From Diabrotica undecimpunctata (lineage: Eukaryota > Arthropoda > Insecta > Coleoptera > Chrysomelidae), in NCBI RefSeq assembly GCF_040954645.1, contig NC_092806.1:29289644-29353643 (forward strand): a stretch of DNA of 64,000 bases, given 5' to 3'. The notes beneath the pieces are model-generated. The model was given only the letters and a program-made list of their open reading frames with translations. It was not told the DNA's origin and searched no databases. This document shows positions 22,110 to 32,159 of the stretch, in pieces. Numbering within the stretch: the stretch's first letter is position 1; each line of letters starts with the position of its first letter. The position numbers and the translations under genes were made by a program.

Positions 22110-23052
22110 AGGCCGGTTTTCATGCTACGTCTTATTGTACGTTTTGTTGGATAGGACAAATCCTATACAATAAAACGTGGCATGTAAACAGCAAAACGTA
22201 CGTCTGTCGAATCAAAATGAAATCCAAGGTTAGATCGTAGAAATGATGGGAGAGAGAAGCATAGTTTTGCGAGAACTGATAGGATAAAACGTTACGTGAA
22301 AATACATGTTCAGACAAGTCGTCCGATCTTGACTTATTTAACGACTAGTTTCACTGCAGTTCGTTTCATTTTTCCCAAAAAAAGCCTAATAATGTCAGAT
22401 TTGCGGCAATGCACCCACGATTTTCTCGGGGAATTTATTGAATTGTATAAAAGTTTTTAAGTAGTTATGTTTTAAAACCAAGTAGATGGCATTACAGGTT
22501 TCAGGAATTATTTGGCTTAACGCTGGTTTGGATATTATGATTGTGAACTCCAAGTCCTTGACGCTGCGTCCTGTTGTAAGATATTTGAGAGTTGCTGTGA
22601 GTCTTTCATGGGGTTTAATGGCTTTTCTCATGAGGTGTCTTATTTCAATATGTATGGTGTTACCAACTCTAGTAATTGACAATAGGCTGAGGTGTCCATT
22701 CGCAAATTATTGCGCCAGTCATCTGGTTCGCCTCTTTTAGTAACGAGACGTGGGAATACTGGCTTCTTTTTAGAAGCCCACTCTCTTCACCATCTTGTCT
22801 TTTCCCTCTTCATCCCCTTTTTCCTCAGTCGTAGTATCTTTATAGTTGAAAAAGTAAAAGAAAGCAGCCGTGTTTCCTCCATAATAAAAAAAAACACTAA
22901 ACAAACTTCACACAACTCAAGACTGAATTAGAAATGAGGTAGAAAACGGAAGGAAAAACGTAGTGTGTATACACTGGACAAAACGTACATTTTGTCGTAC
23001 GTTTTATATGACCCACAAAACGTACAATAAGACGTAGTGTGAAAACGGACCT
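22110..23052 (-). mobile_element. PIF/Harbinger DNA transposon (943 bp) with 41-bp TIRs
   Basis: TIRs 22110-22150 and 23012-23052 (left end AGGCCGGTTTTCATGCTACG, right end inverted AGGTCCGTTTTCACACTACG; both continue TCTTATTGTACGTTTTGT). TTA flanks both ends (22107-22109, 23053-23055), the 3-bp TWA duplication of PIF/Harbinger. Removing it joins two LINE-A pieces in one frame (IHKKPNATKC / TTISLMNHVL), which proves the insertion point. Subterminal ACGTTTTGT repeats are present. The internal gene is a decayed transposase fragment. Confidence 0.92.
22395..22882 (-). pseudogene. Harbinger transposase N-terminal half, decayed
   Basis: The likely original start is at 22882-22880 (MEETRLLSFTFSTIKILRLR). 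After a TGA at the next tryptophan position it continues EWASKKKPVFPRLVTKRGE, DDWRNNLRMDTSAYCQLLEL, then shifts frame to MRKAIKPHERLTATLKYLTT, SKPALSQIIPETCNAIYLVL and PEKIVGALPQI. The order matches Harbinger transposases up to the segment before the first catalytic Asp (usually GA.DGKH), where the frame dies. The DDE catalytic half is missing, consistent with the small element. Confidence 0.8.
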
Positions 23053-23055
23053 TTA

Positions 23056-23195
23056 CATTTCGTTGCGTTGGGTTTTTTGTGTATTGGGATAAACACAGAT
23101 ATTACCAATTTTTTCGGAATTTTCCCAGTATCGTAGATTTCATTGAATAATTCTACTAGTTGGAAAATTATACTTTCTAAATGATATGAATTGTT
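23056..23195 (-). mobile_element. LINE-A, 5' continuation of the interrupted copy
   Basis: Minus strand reads ESIIFQLVELFNEIYDTGKI then VISVFIPIHKKPNATKC up to the TTA duplication. It joins the piece at 21487-22109 when the Harbinger element is excised in silico. Truncated at about 23195. Confidence 0.85.
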
Positions 23196-23879
23196 GTTAC
23201 TGGCGTCATCTACGCGTTATTTTCGGATTATGGAAACATATTGTCCAAAAAAATCTAGTATTTTAAACGTTCCTTTAACTACCAGTCTTTGTTATTTTGA
23301 CTCCAAATATTTAAGGAGGCAATGTAACATAATTCAAGTTTTTGTGAGTTCCGTTTTAAAACACTCGCCAACTTCAAATTTCTATTAACGCTTTTAAATA
23401 TTTATTTTTTGGCTTGCAATAACCTTTCTTGCAACGTCCGTGTTTGTTTTGAAGAATAATGGAAAATCCATTATGAGTTTGACTAAATATAACGAACAGC
23501 TTGAAATACAATCTCGAGTTTTCATAAAATCATAAAACGAAAACAAACAACGATAGAAATGACTGGAAATGGTTTTCGAATAATTGTGAATTTCGACAAA
23601 AAAATATTCATAAATAATACTGAAAAACAATTACAAAAAGTACCATAATAAAATATTTTTATTATCAATCATTTATTTTTAATTTGATGACTACAGTGAC
23701 GTAAAGGAATATTTTATATTGTGCGTTTCACCCGTTATGGCCGATTTGATATTGAAAACCACTGAAGTAAGATGAAACTACTGTCAATCAAATTACAAGT
23801 GGCAGTAAAAACTGTAAATATTTTCTAAATTAAAATTAATCAATCGCAATTGAATTATAAATACGTACAAATATAATAG
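23196..23879. other. AT-rich spacer
   Basis: No domain-bearing frame or terminal repeat recognised. Confidence 0.4.
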
Positions 23880-24490
23880 ATGTCTATACATTTGATATTT
23901 AAAGATCTTGAGAAGGCGTACGACATAGTCCCTAGGCAAGAGCTATGGAGATGAATGAGAAAGAAATGGGTTCCTGAGAAGTACGTAAAGCTTGTGAAGT
24001 ATGTGTATGAGGCAGCGTACATCAAAGTAAGGACTTGTCGGATTGACCGAAAGTTTTCCAGTGACGGTTGGTTTCCATCAAGAATCTTCACCGAGTCCCA
24101 ACCTGTTTCATGTTGTATAGATTTACTGACAAAGAAAGTAAGGGAGGGGGCCCCTTGGTCAATGCTCTTTGTTGATGATATCGGGTTAGTAGAGGATAGC
24201 AAAGATATTTATGTTTAACGGTTGAAGATGGGCTATTGAAGAGGGAGATTTTAAGATTAGCAGGTTGAAAACGGAGTATATGTGGTTAGGAGGTAGAGGA
24301 ATGGTTGGGGATATAAAATTGCTTGGATAAAAATTGGGAAGTGTAGGAGAATGTTGGCTCCTACATAACGGAAAATGGGACACTAAATTGAAAAATTTCC
24401 CACATGATACAGGCTGGTTGGTTTAACTGGAAGTGAATGAGCGGGATACTTTTTGATCGAAAAATTCGAGAATGCCTTTCGAGAAGGGTT
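23880..24490 (+). mobile_element. LINE-G RT fragment
   Basis: HLIFKDLEKAYDIVPRQELW (motif A as FKDLEKAYD), RKKWVPEKYVKLVKYVYEAA, YIKVRTCRIDRKFSSDG, a damaged motif B, VREGAPWSMLFVDDIGLVED (motif C, FVDD), then in other frames NGVYVVRR / EYMWLGGRGM equivalents and a tail to about 24490. The copy at 56253-57000 on the minus strand has nearly the same wording (SPWSMFFADDS; EYMWLGGRGMVGDIELLG). No endonuclease or C-terminus. Stops and shifts throughout. Confidence 0.82.
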
Positions 24491-24854
24491 TTGTAAATTC
24501 TGCGTTTTCTTTTCTTTCCCGATATTTTTATTTCTCCATATTGTTTGATTCGGGTAACCTGCGGCTCTGATTGCTCAAAGGAAGCAGAACTTAGTGTACA
24601 AAAAGTTCTTAATGTAAAAAATTTGCTACTTAATTTAAAGAAAAATGGGAAAGTGGCTGGGTTACTAACGCCGTAAGGAACATCCCAAATTACACAATTG
24701 TAAAAAGTCCAATTGTTCTCCAATGGGTACCATTTTGAAGAGAAAAGTTGGGATTAGGGCTAGCATTGTCGTACTGCCATTCGGCATCAGAACTATTCGG
24801 CAATACAGTTAGTAATTATAAACCCTTAAAGGGTTTGAAATTTATGTTACAAAA
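24491..24854. other. Unassigned spacer
   Basis: No recognisable coding or repeat structure apart from abutting the 60-bp inverted repeat. Confidence 0.35.
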
Positions 24855-25210
24855 TTGTATATGGGTATATTTTATAAAAACCCTAAAAGGGCTACATTAA
24901 AAACACGAACGTTTACCAGCTGAAGTCCGTTTGAAGAGGTTTACTCTCCGGACACTGGAACTCACTTAAAGCATGGGTGTATGTTACCTGAAGTAAAATT
25001 TAATTAAAATATTAAACATCAAATAATATTATCAACATTATGTACTATCTTCGGTAACACAATATATTTTAAAGGGTATTTACCAAAATATTTTGGTGGC
25101 TCAGGCATGGTATCTTGTATTTTAACCTGATGATGGAACTGTTGTTCCGAAAACGTTCGTGTTTTTAATGTAGCCCTTTTAGGGTTTTTATAAAATATAC
25201 CCATATACAA
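24855..25210. repeat. 60-bp perfect inverted repeat, likely PLE terminal region
   Basis: 24855-24914 (TTGTATATGGGTATATTTTA...) is the exact reverse complement of 25151-25210 over 60 bases; the spacer is 236 bp. Just inside the right arm on the plus strand is CTGATGA (25127-25133), a hairpin GGAAC-TGTT-GTTCC and CGAAAACG, a motif order seen at PLE termini. A related but older module with the same order (motif, CCTTTTGGATTTTTA, GGTATACAGCCA) occurs on the minus strand at 31770-31930. I infer terminal repeats of a PLE arranged head to head. Confidence 0.65.
25127..25210 (+). other. Hammerhead-like/PLE terminal motif (degenerate)
   Basis: CTGATGA, then one extra T, stem GGAAC/GTTCC with a TGTT loop, then GAAAACGTTCG. 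Real hammerheads have no unpaired base between CTGATGA and stem II, so this is at best a degenerate ribozyme; stem I is not evident. Confidence 0.3.
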
Positions 25211-25760
25211 AGATTAACCTCTTTTTTGTGATACGTGGTATACAGCCAGCTGCAGGAATTATTTTCCTTGTGGATTTTATTACAAAAGCTTTTAAAAAAA
25301 CAAATGTGCAGTTGAGTGTTTTTAGAAGAGGAATTTAGTAGTAAAAATTATTTTAGTAAGGCAACCAACATTACGTTTGAATTTAACAAGAGACTTGAAA
25401 AAGGGAGGTTGGCAATTGTTGGAAGTGTCCCTTATAAAGCCTAATAGGGTAATGTAAAAGTCTATGCCATGATAGATATGGTAAAAATATTAACGTTATT
25501 TCGAATTATTGAGAACTCGTGCGCATCACATACGGTATAAATACTTATAAATACTTAGATAATAAGTCCGGTAACAACATTCTGGTCGAGCAATGTAAGA
25601 GAAAGAATAAATGAAGTCAAAATATATAATAACACAAAAGTAGTAAATCTAATAACATGAGGTCGATAAATGTGGTTGGGAGATTTCGTAATTTCAGTTG
25701 GAATTCCCGCATTAAACTAAATTAAACGATGATAAAAATGTAAGGCTGAGATGAAAGCCG
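25211..25760. other. PLE 3' untranslated region
   Basis: Non-coding sequence between the PLE stop codon (25761-25763, minus strand) and the inverted repeat. It shares GGTATACAGCCAGCTGCAGG with the module near 31790 (GGTATACAGCCAACTCCCGG, minus strand). Confidence 0.45.
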
Positions 25761-27545
25761 TTAATTGAAAACAATTTCAATATCATTTGATTTAGCCCTA
25801 CGGATTTCATACGATTCTAAAATATCCAATCTATTACTTTGCAAGTGTGTAAGAGTTTAATATCTAGAAGGGAATGGCAGTGGTTTGTTGAAAGAATATG
25901 GTTGGAGAAAGCAGAGTTAGCATTGCAAATATCTGTGTTTTTGTGTTTATTAATTTTAAATGTTCTGAAATACGGGTCTCTATTCTCGTGCCACTTTGAC
26001 CGATGTAAACTGTCTTACAAGAAGAATAAGAGTATGGACCTAGAAAATGTATGGAATCAAAAAAGGATATTGAGAAAAGGATATTTAAAGGTTCTTCAGA
26101 AATCACGGAAAATGTGAGTCTATTCTTGTTAAAATTTCCCATATACTTTATTAATAAGCTGAAGAAGGTAATTAATATTATTTAAGGCTAACTGTTTAAT
26201 TACAATGATTTATTTAGATAAGTGAAGTTTGAAGGCTTTAATTAAGAAACTATTGAATGATGACATTTTATGGGAGAATGGATGGTTTGAATGAAAATTA
26301 ATCAGAGCATCTGTAGTTGTGGGTTTCCTGTATATTTCGGAATTCAGTTTGTTAAAGATAGAATTCTTTAAAATTTAAGTATCAAAAAAAGGAAGTGAAG
26401 AATTGGATTCAAACTCTATAGTAAATTATATGCCTCGGGTATATAATTTAGGAATTTGATTGTCTCTTCTTTGGAATTTATAACATCAACATATGTGTAG
26501 TAAAATCTCATTTTATTTTAAAATAGAAGATTATGTAGCATCAATGGCTGTTATTTAACAATTTTTCTGCCAAGAGAGGTGATAAGTTACAATCCATGGA
26601 CAAACCCCAGTTTTGTAAGTAAAATTTATCATAAAAAAAAAAAAAAATTGTTCCAAGCATAGGCCTAATCGTCGTCTTCTTATTGTGCCGTCTTTTAAAG
26701 AAGGTTGGTAAAGCTTTAAATGCTTTCCTATCTTTTGCAACTTGAAATATGTGTTCAACACTGAGTTTAGTTCAATCTGATATTCCTCCGAGCCAAGATT
26801 TCTTCTTTCTTTCCAATCCTTTTCTTCTCTCTACACTTCCTTGCATGATGACGTGCAGAAGAGAGTATTTATCGTTTCCAAGTATGTGGCCCAGATACGA
26901 TGTTTTCTTATTTTAATAACGTCAATAAGCTTTCTGGCATGTCCAATTCGTCTTAATACTTCTTCGTTTGAGACTTTTACAGTCCAAGGAATTTTAAGAA
27001 TACGCCTATATACCCACGTTTCGAATGACTCCATTTTTTTTACGGATTGTGCTTTCAGAGTCCATGCTTCTATCCCGTATAGCAGTTGCGATCATACATA
27101 ACATTCGACGAACTTCAATCTGATATCCATAGGCCTAATAAAGAGCAAATATCAAAAGTGGTATGAGTAGGTAATGAATTCTTGAAAAGTAATTCTCTAA
27201 CCAATTGTATGTATTCTTGAGAGGGAATAAATTGGTAACATAGGGAAGAAATTGGATATGATATATATGTATTAGTATTGATAATATGATTAGTAAGATG
27301 GATGGAATATCTACCTTATTAAGCTTGTGTGCTAAGTCAACTGAATTGAGAACTAGAAAGGGGTTGTGGATATTGGTAAGAAGTTTGATGTTCGTATTCA
27401 AAAATTATGCTATGTATTAGCGTAACAGGGCTGTTTATGAAATTATTTACAGGTCTCATTGGAACGTTTTGTTTGTGGATCTTAGGTAGGCCAAATAGAA
27501 GTGGAGTAGTAGTGTTCATATGAATTAAATGAGTAGATTTTATAA
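25761..27545 (-). pseudogene. Penelope-like element ORF (RT + GIY-YIG), interrupted
   Basis: PLEs encode an RT followed by a GIY-YIG endonuclease. Minus strand in order: HMNTTTPLLFGLPKIHKQNV with MRPVNNFINSP (the PLE-specific LPKIHK region, 27530-27420); SVDLAHKLNKVDIPS; a decayed motif A; [LINE-A insertion 26670-27127]; FYLQNWGLSMDCNLSPLLAE (motif B, about 26620-26570); YTYVDVINSKEE (motif C, YVDD changed to YVDV, about 26490); EIYRKPTTTDALINFHSNHP (hallmark YRKPT); YSSCKTVYIGQSGTRIETRI with NSAFSNHILSTNHCH (GIY-YIG, 26030-25850); and RLDILESYEIRRAKSNDIEI-VFN-stop at 25761. Multiple frameshifts and loss of the second motif C aspartate make it inactive. Confidence 0.88.
26670..27127 (-). mobile_element. 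LINE-A inserted in the PLE, 12-bp TSD
   Basis: Identical CATAGGCCTAAT at 26658-26669 and 27128-27139 brackets the insert. It encodes MESFETWVYRRILKIPWTVK, VSNEEVLRRIGHARKLIDVI and, degraded, the remaining C-terminus, ending near the plus-strand GTCGTCTTCTTATTGTGCC (the AAG tail in reverse). 5'-truncated, 458 bp. Its position between PLE RT motifs A and B shows it is younger than the PLE. Confidence 0.9.
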
Positions 27546-27547
27546 AG

Positions 27548-27640
27548 CTGATGATGACAGTTATGTCGAAACGCACCCTGGATTTTATTAAATAAATATT
27601 GTTTTTACAATTTCTGGTTTCATTATTTTATAACTTATAA
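27548..27640 (+). other. PLE terminal-like motif, opposite strand to the PLE ORF
   Basis: CTGATGA (27548-27554), hairpin TGACAGTTATGTC, GAAACG (27568-27573), then TTTTATTAAATAAA. Same order as the motif at 25127. It could be a second, plus-oriented PLE end; cleavage-site geometry of a ribozyme is not preserved. Confidence 0.3.
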
Positions 27641-27884
27641 TTTCCATTCTAACCGAGTAACAGATCGTATTTTCTTCACGACCAGAAATAATTGTATTAA
27701 AAACAGTTAAATGTAAAATAAAAGGATATTGATAGAACAATTACATTGCGTTGAATTAATGTTAAGATTAATAGTGTTTAGACAATTACTAAAATTAAAA
27801 ATTGTTGCATTAGAAATATTTTCAGTAATATTTTTTTTCAAAATGTATTGATTTGTGGAAGCCAAATTAGCAGTTGTGTGTTTA
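27641..27884. other. AT-rich spacer
   Basis: No recognisable features between the PLE motif and the MITE. Confidence 0.35.
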
Positions 27885-27887
27885 TTA

Positions 27888-28121
27888 GGCAAGGCGCTCA
27901 CCAACGTGGCAACCAAATGGCGTGGCAATGGCGAGCGAGTTCTGTGGTGTCCCAGTGGCAGATAGAATTGTTAAACCTTTATAAACATAATGTAGTCGCA
28001 CGTATCGAAAGGTCGCACGTGCGACTACATATGTTTATACATTTCACCTGCCACTGGGACACCACAACACTTGTTCGCCATTGCCACGCCATTTGGTTGC
28101 CACGTTGGTGAGCGCCTTGCC
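27888..28121. mobile_element. Foldback MITE (234 bp), Harbinger-type TTA TSD
   Basis: TIRs of about 70 bp: left GGCAAGGCGCTCACCAACGT.. and right inverted GGCAAGGCGCTCACCAACGT.., continuing through GGCAACCAAATGGCGTGGCA and CTGCCACTGGGACACCACA. TTA lies on both sides (27885-27887, 28122-28124). The centre is a further hairpin around GTAGTCGCACGT/ACGTGCGACTAC. GC content is clearly above the surroundings. Non-coding; probably mobilised in trans by a PIF/Harbinger transposase, judged only from the TSD. Confidence 0.88.
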
Positions 28122-28348
28122 TTAGGAAGAATTTGAGAATCTACATCCATGAATTAAAGCAGTAATTAATGTAATACATCTACTTGATTTTGGGAACGAT
28201 TTTCTATATATCTCTCTTGTAGGTGGTGTGGTATATTATTTGCATCATTTGTTAAGTTTAGGTGGAATAATATTAAATACCATTCTGCTATAGAATGAAA
28301 ATAATACGAAAGACATAAAAGCTGGTGTTTTAGAATAAATATTCTATC

Positions 28349-28473
28349 CTGAAGCCATTTTCTTGTGGCATTTTAAAGTACAAAAGTATTTTGAGAACGA
28401 TTTCCGAAATGGAAATTGAAACGTCAATAAACGTACTTTAACCTTTAATTGTGGCTTATTCCCATTTAAATAG
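28349..28473 (+). repeat. Repeat P, copy with 13-bp TSD
   Basis: Bracketed by TAAATATTCTATC at 28336-28348 and 28474-28486. Starts CTGAAGCCATTTTCTTGTGG, has the central hairpin GATTTCCGAAATGGAAATTG followed by AAACGTCAATAAA, and ends TTATTCCCATTTAAATAG. The left palindromic arm is deleted relative to 15272-15449. Confidence 0.8.
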
Positions 28474-28486
28474 TAAATATTCTATC

Positions 28487-29549
28487 TCAAAACTGAGAAT
28501 TTTTTACTTTATATTATTAAAATTTATTTAGGAATTGTTATATTCATTAAATGTAAGCGAATATATTTAATTTGTTATCTCCAACATAAACTATGACCAG
28601 AAAAATTTAATATATTTTACTAATACCTACAACTCGTTAAAATGCTTGCAGTTCGTTTAAAAATCCTAAAATTTAAACCGAAAGCTCGTTTGGACCGTGT
28701 ATACATTTTCCTGAAATCGGTTTACATAGAACGCTCATTTAAAAGGCTTAATTGTCAAAAGAAAATGCAACGAGTTGCAACTAAAAGCTTGTATGTATAT
28801 GCAAAAGTTGAAAGGATTCTATTTTCACTTTTTCTCTTTTTTTTCAGACGGAAATGGCTGCCACCTCCACTTCGAAAACTGTCACAGGGTAAAGTGGACA
28901 AAGCGCAAGCCAACACACCACCACCCCTCAAAAAGACTGGTTCCGATAAGAGAATAAAGGTAACTGTAGTTTTTAATTTTGTTTTAGTCTAGTTTTATCG
29001 GTTGATCGTCTATAAACGATTTTTGATACGCGAAAGGGATATCTGCGGATTTGTGCACCATCATAATGTTGTTTATATCAGGCAGATGTTATCGTAAACC
29101 AATAGTCAGTTATCAGAAATGATTGTTCTTTTTCCATTAGTGTAATATATGTTGGAATATATTTATTATTAGAGGATTATACGTCATGGATTAAAACATA
29201 AAATGCGACGGTATTGTATATGATTAATCATCGGCGTCGTGACTACCATCTTTCTCATTGTCATAACCGTCATGATTAACAAGTTACCTAGACATGATCC
29301 CTTCTAGTTTCTTCCGCATGTTTTTATCCCGATTAAATTTTTTCTGATATAATACTTCTTCTTGTATTATTCGACCATTTACCAAAGGCTACTTCTTTTA
29401 GTTTCTTCTTTCTGTAACTTCTCCTTACAATCTCCGTATTTTTAATTTTTGTTATTATTTTTAAAGCATATCCTCTATCTTAGTCTGTTCACACCAGTTC
29501 CACCATACGTAACATCACCAGCCTCATAATTCATCTAAATCAATACAGC
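28487..29549. other. Spacer around the candidate exon
   Basis: Apart from 28848-28959 nothing is recognised. It contains AT-rich intron-like sequence. Confidence 0.35.
28848..28959 (+). CDS. Candidate host exon (112 bp)
   Basis: A polypyrimidine run TTTTTCTCTTTTTTTTCAG precedes 28848, and GGTAACTG follows 28959, giving plausible acceptor and donor sites. The enclosed sequence is much less AT-rich than its flanks and is open in one frame (RKWLPPPLRKLSQGKVDKAQ, then NTPPPLKKTGSDKRIK). In another frame an ATG at 28853 gives MAATSTSKTVTG before a possible internal donor GGGTAAAG. No family recognised. It might be a genuine exon, an alternatively spliced first exon, or chance. Confidence 0.35.
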
Positions 29550-29975
29550 TGCATAATTATCTTATTACTCGTATTTTATCGTTCAGTTTTGTCCTTGCAT
29601 ATTTCGTATTATATATTAATTCATTTGCCGATTTCACCATTGAGCTGTACATTATCTCATGATCATGTTCATGACTTTTGTTTTTATTTTCATTCAGTTT
29701 GCATTTATGCGATTCTCTAATTTCAATTATCCATAGATTATTGTCTCGGCGTTGTACGTACAACGACCTTAACATATATGTACTTTTTTTTGCACCAACT
29801 GGTCCCTGTACTTTTTTTGTCACTCCATTCAGCATTCTCACTTCCGTTACATACATTCGGTGTTCTCTCTTTTTAGCTGCTCAACTTTCAGTGCCATACA
29901 TCATAACTGGTCTTATGGTTGTTTTATTGTTTGTCATTCAATTTCAACAAAATCTTGCTATAGCATAACACACCA
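29550..29975 (-). mobile_element. LINE C-terminal fragment
   Basis: Minus-strand MYVTEVRMLNGVTKKVQG is preceded in another frame by a decayed KTIRPVMMYGTESWAAKKRE-like stretch. This is the typical post-RT region of LINEs (..MYG.E.W..K......VTEMRML...G.T). Downstream matches fade. Family uncertain, closest to LINE-G. Confidence 0.55.
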
Positions 29976-29989
29976 CTCGATTCATTCCA

Positions 29990-30510
29990 TTTCATCCTTC
30001 TTCCTCAAGTTCCATCTTCTATCGAAGGTTGGAAATCATCCGGGTTATCCGGACCTTGCGGACCTTATTGAGCATTGCTGTAAATAGTTCTGCACTACTG
30101 CATTCAAACCATTCCATCATATTCTTAAGCCAGGATATTCTTCGTTTTTCCCACATTTCGCTTTCCTCTAATTTTGTTTTGCATAATGAATTGTAAGAAT
30201 GGGTATTCTTGTCCTCTTATTTTATGTCCCGAGTAGTCAAGTTTTGCGTATTTTGAAATATTATTTCTTTTTCTGTCGTCGTAAGGCGGCCAACTTATGT
30301 ATGTGCACTTGTTTTAGTGTTCACGTTTCCAAACTACAAAAAAAAAATAGAGAACACGTAACACAGAAGCATCCTTAGGCGTAGCTCTACATTACATTCC
30401 TACAACATAGAAACTTTTTATGTTTAATGAATGATGCACGCGCTAGTTCAATACGGGTCTTGATTTTTTTTATTTTGGTCTACATTTGATGTTAACGATG
30501 TTTCCATGTG
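29990..30510 (-). mobile_element. LINE-A 3' end, internally deleted
   Basis: Minus strand: IKTRIELARASFIKHKKFL and VELRLRMLLCYVFSIF (post-motif C region), then a deletion to AKLDYSGHKIRGQEYPFLQF, IMQNKIRGKRNVGK, SWLKNMMEWFECSSAELFT and RITRMISNLR, ending with a GAGGAAGAAGG tail. Frames change several times. Confidence 0.75.
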
Positions 30511-30571
30511 TTTATTATTATCCACGCCTCTCAATTACAATTTTTTTTTATTTAAACATAGAGAACCCACA

Positions 30572-31395
30572 TCAACCACCAAGGGTTATTAGTGGGGGAC
30601 ATACACAATAGTACAGTTCGATAAATTCAAGTTTATTATAAATATTTATGTCTTTTAGAAACTGCAATAAATCCGAGATATTTGTCGTAAGCGCACTTTT
30701 CAGGTTTCCACTAATTCCTCGGCATGTTCTCTTAGGTTGGCGCTGCGGGCAGTCGATTATCAGATGCTTCACGGTGAGTTGAGTAGAGCAGTAGGTACAA
30801 ATCGGAGCTGGTTCTTTATTTAGAAGATGTTGGTGTGTTACTATTGTGTGGCCGATTCGAAGACGATTTACGATTACTTGATCTCTTCTGTTTCCTTATT
30901 GTGGTAGGCTGGCGTCTACTCTAGGCTTTATTGTTTTCAATTTAGAGTCTGTTACGTCCCAGGTTGCTTGCCATAAATTTATTATATGATTCATGGACTG
31001 TCGTTTATGGTCGGTGTGGGGATATTTAGTAATTTCTGGAACATTTTCATTTCTGATGGATTTTAAAGCCAATTGATTAACTTCCTCGTTGCCTTTAATG
31101 CCAATGTGTGAAGGTATCTAAATAAATGTAACCTTTTTATTTATATGGTGTAGTGCATTAAGTTCATTTCTTATATTTTGTGCAATAGGATGGCTAGGGA
31201 AAAGTTGACTAATTCCATGAATTACGCTGAGTGAATCTGTGATGATTAAAATATTATTTTCAGTCGTTGAAGAGGAGTTTTTGATAGCTTTTAATATCGC
31301 TGTGGTTTTCCCGATGTAAATGCTGCAATGCTGTGGAATTCTAATGGCATATTTGTAATTTTTATTTGTGAAGGCTGCGGCAAATTACAATTTTG
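30572..31395 (-). mobile_element. LINE-H fragment: RNase H domain and C-terminus
   Basis: One minus-strand frame, broken by stops at about 31118 and 30899, reads RIPQHCSIYIGKTTAILKAI, NILIITDSLSVIHGISQ (TDS, the second acidic motif), KKVTFI-stop-IPSHIGIKGNEEVNQLAL (the WIPSH.G..GNE.. motif, Trp changed to a stop), then RLRIGHTIVTHQHLLNK and CTYCSTQLTVKHLIIDCPQ (zinc-knuckle-like CxxC...H....C). RNase H domains with this tail occur in I/Jockey-superfamily LINEs. The first acidic residue appears changed (GKTTA for xExxA). The RT is absent. Confidence 0.85.
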
Positions 31396-31499
31396 TTAAT
31401 AACCAGTTGGATGTTTACATCTGCTGACTCAGTCATTATGACTTAGTTTTCTTCAAATTCATCTCTAACACGTATTCATGACAACATGCATTAAGGCGT

Positions 31500-31745
31500 T
31501 GCATTACGTTCTATAAATTATTATTGTTGGCGTTCTTTTTGTATCACTTATGTTATTATTCTTGATTTTTATCGACAAGCTTTCTAGTTGAACCTTATCA
31601 AATGCCTTTTCAAAGTCTACAAAACATAAGTACATGCGCTGATTCATGTCCATACATCTCTGGGCCAACACATTTAAAGCGAACAAAGCATATCTTAAGG
31701 ACATACCGTTTCTAATTCCAAATTGTGTTTCACTTATTTCATATT
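31500..31745 (-). mobile_element. LINE RT motif A fragment
   Basis: QFGIRNGMSLRYALFALNVL then MYLCFVDFEKAFDKVQLESL, containing intact motif A (VDFEKAFD). It is probably the 3' continuation of the element at 32160-33385, separated by a foreign module at 31746-32159. Confidence 0.8.
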
Positions 31746-32159
31746 ATACACTTAAGAAAGGGGTAATTTCCGGGAGTTGGCTGTATACCATATAGTTAAA
31801 ACACTCGAACATTGAAGTAAAACGTTTTTGTTGTAATTGGTACATTCAATTAAAATTAAATTTAAAAATCCAAAAGGATTAAGTTCAAAATGTTTTAGAA
31901 CTAATCAGTCCATCTTTAGTGAACTTTGTAGTACTTACAAAACAACCTCAAGGCAAAACAGTGTTTGGGTTTAAATGGATTAAACAATACTTGAAAATAT
32001 TAAATTATATGGCAGTATGTCGACAAAATTAGATTGTCAACAGGGAAGTCCCTACTCGAAAGAGTTTTCTACGTCCGTATTGCAGCATGGCAAATAAGTG
32101 TTTTACTTTGATGTTCGAGTTTATTTTTATTACATATCCATTTTATCAATTCTACTGTG
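31746..32159 (-). repeat. PLE-terminal-like module inserted in a LINE
   Basis: On the minus strand a hairpin region GATGGACTGATTAGTTCTAA (about 31915), CCTTTTGGATTTTTA and GGTATACAGCCAACTCCCGG follow in the same order as the PLE end at 25127-25260. It separates two collinear parts of one LINE (32160-33385 and 31500-31745). No exact target duplication noticed. Confidence 0.5.
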
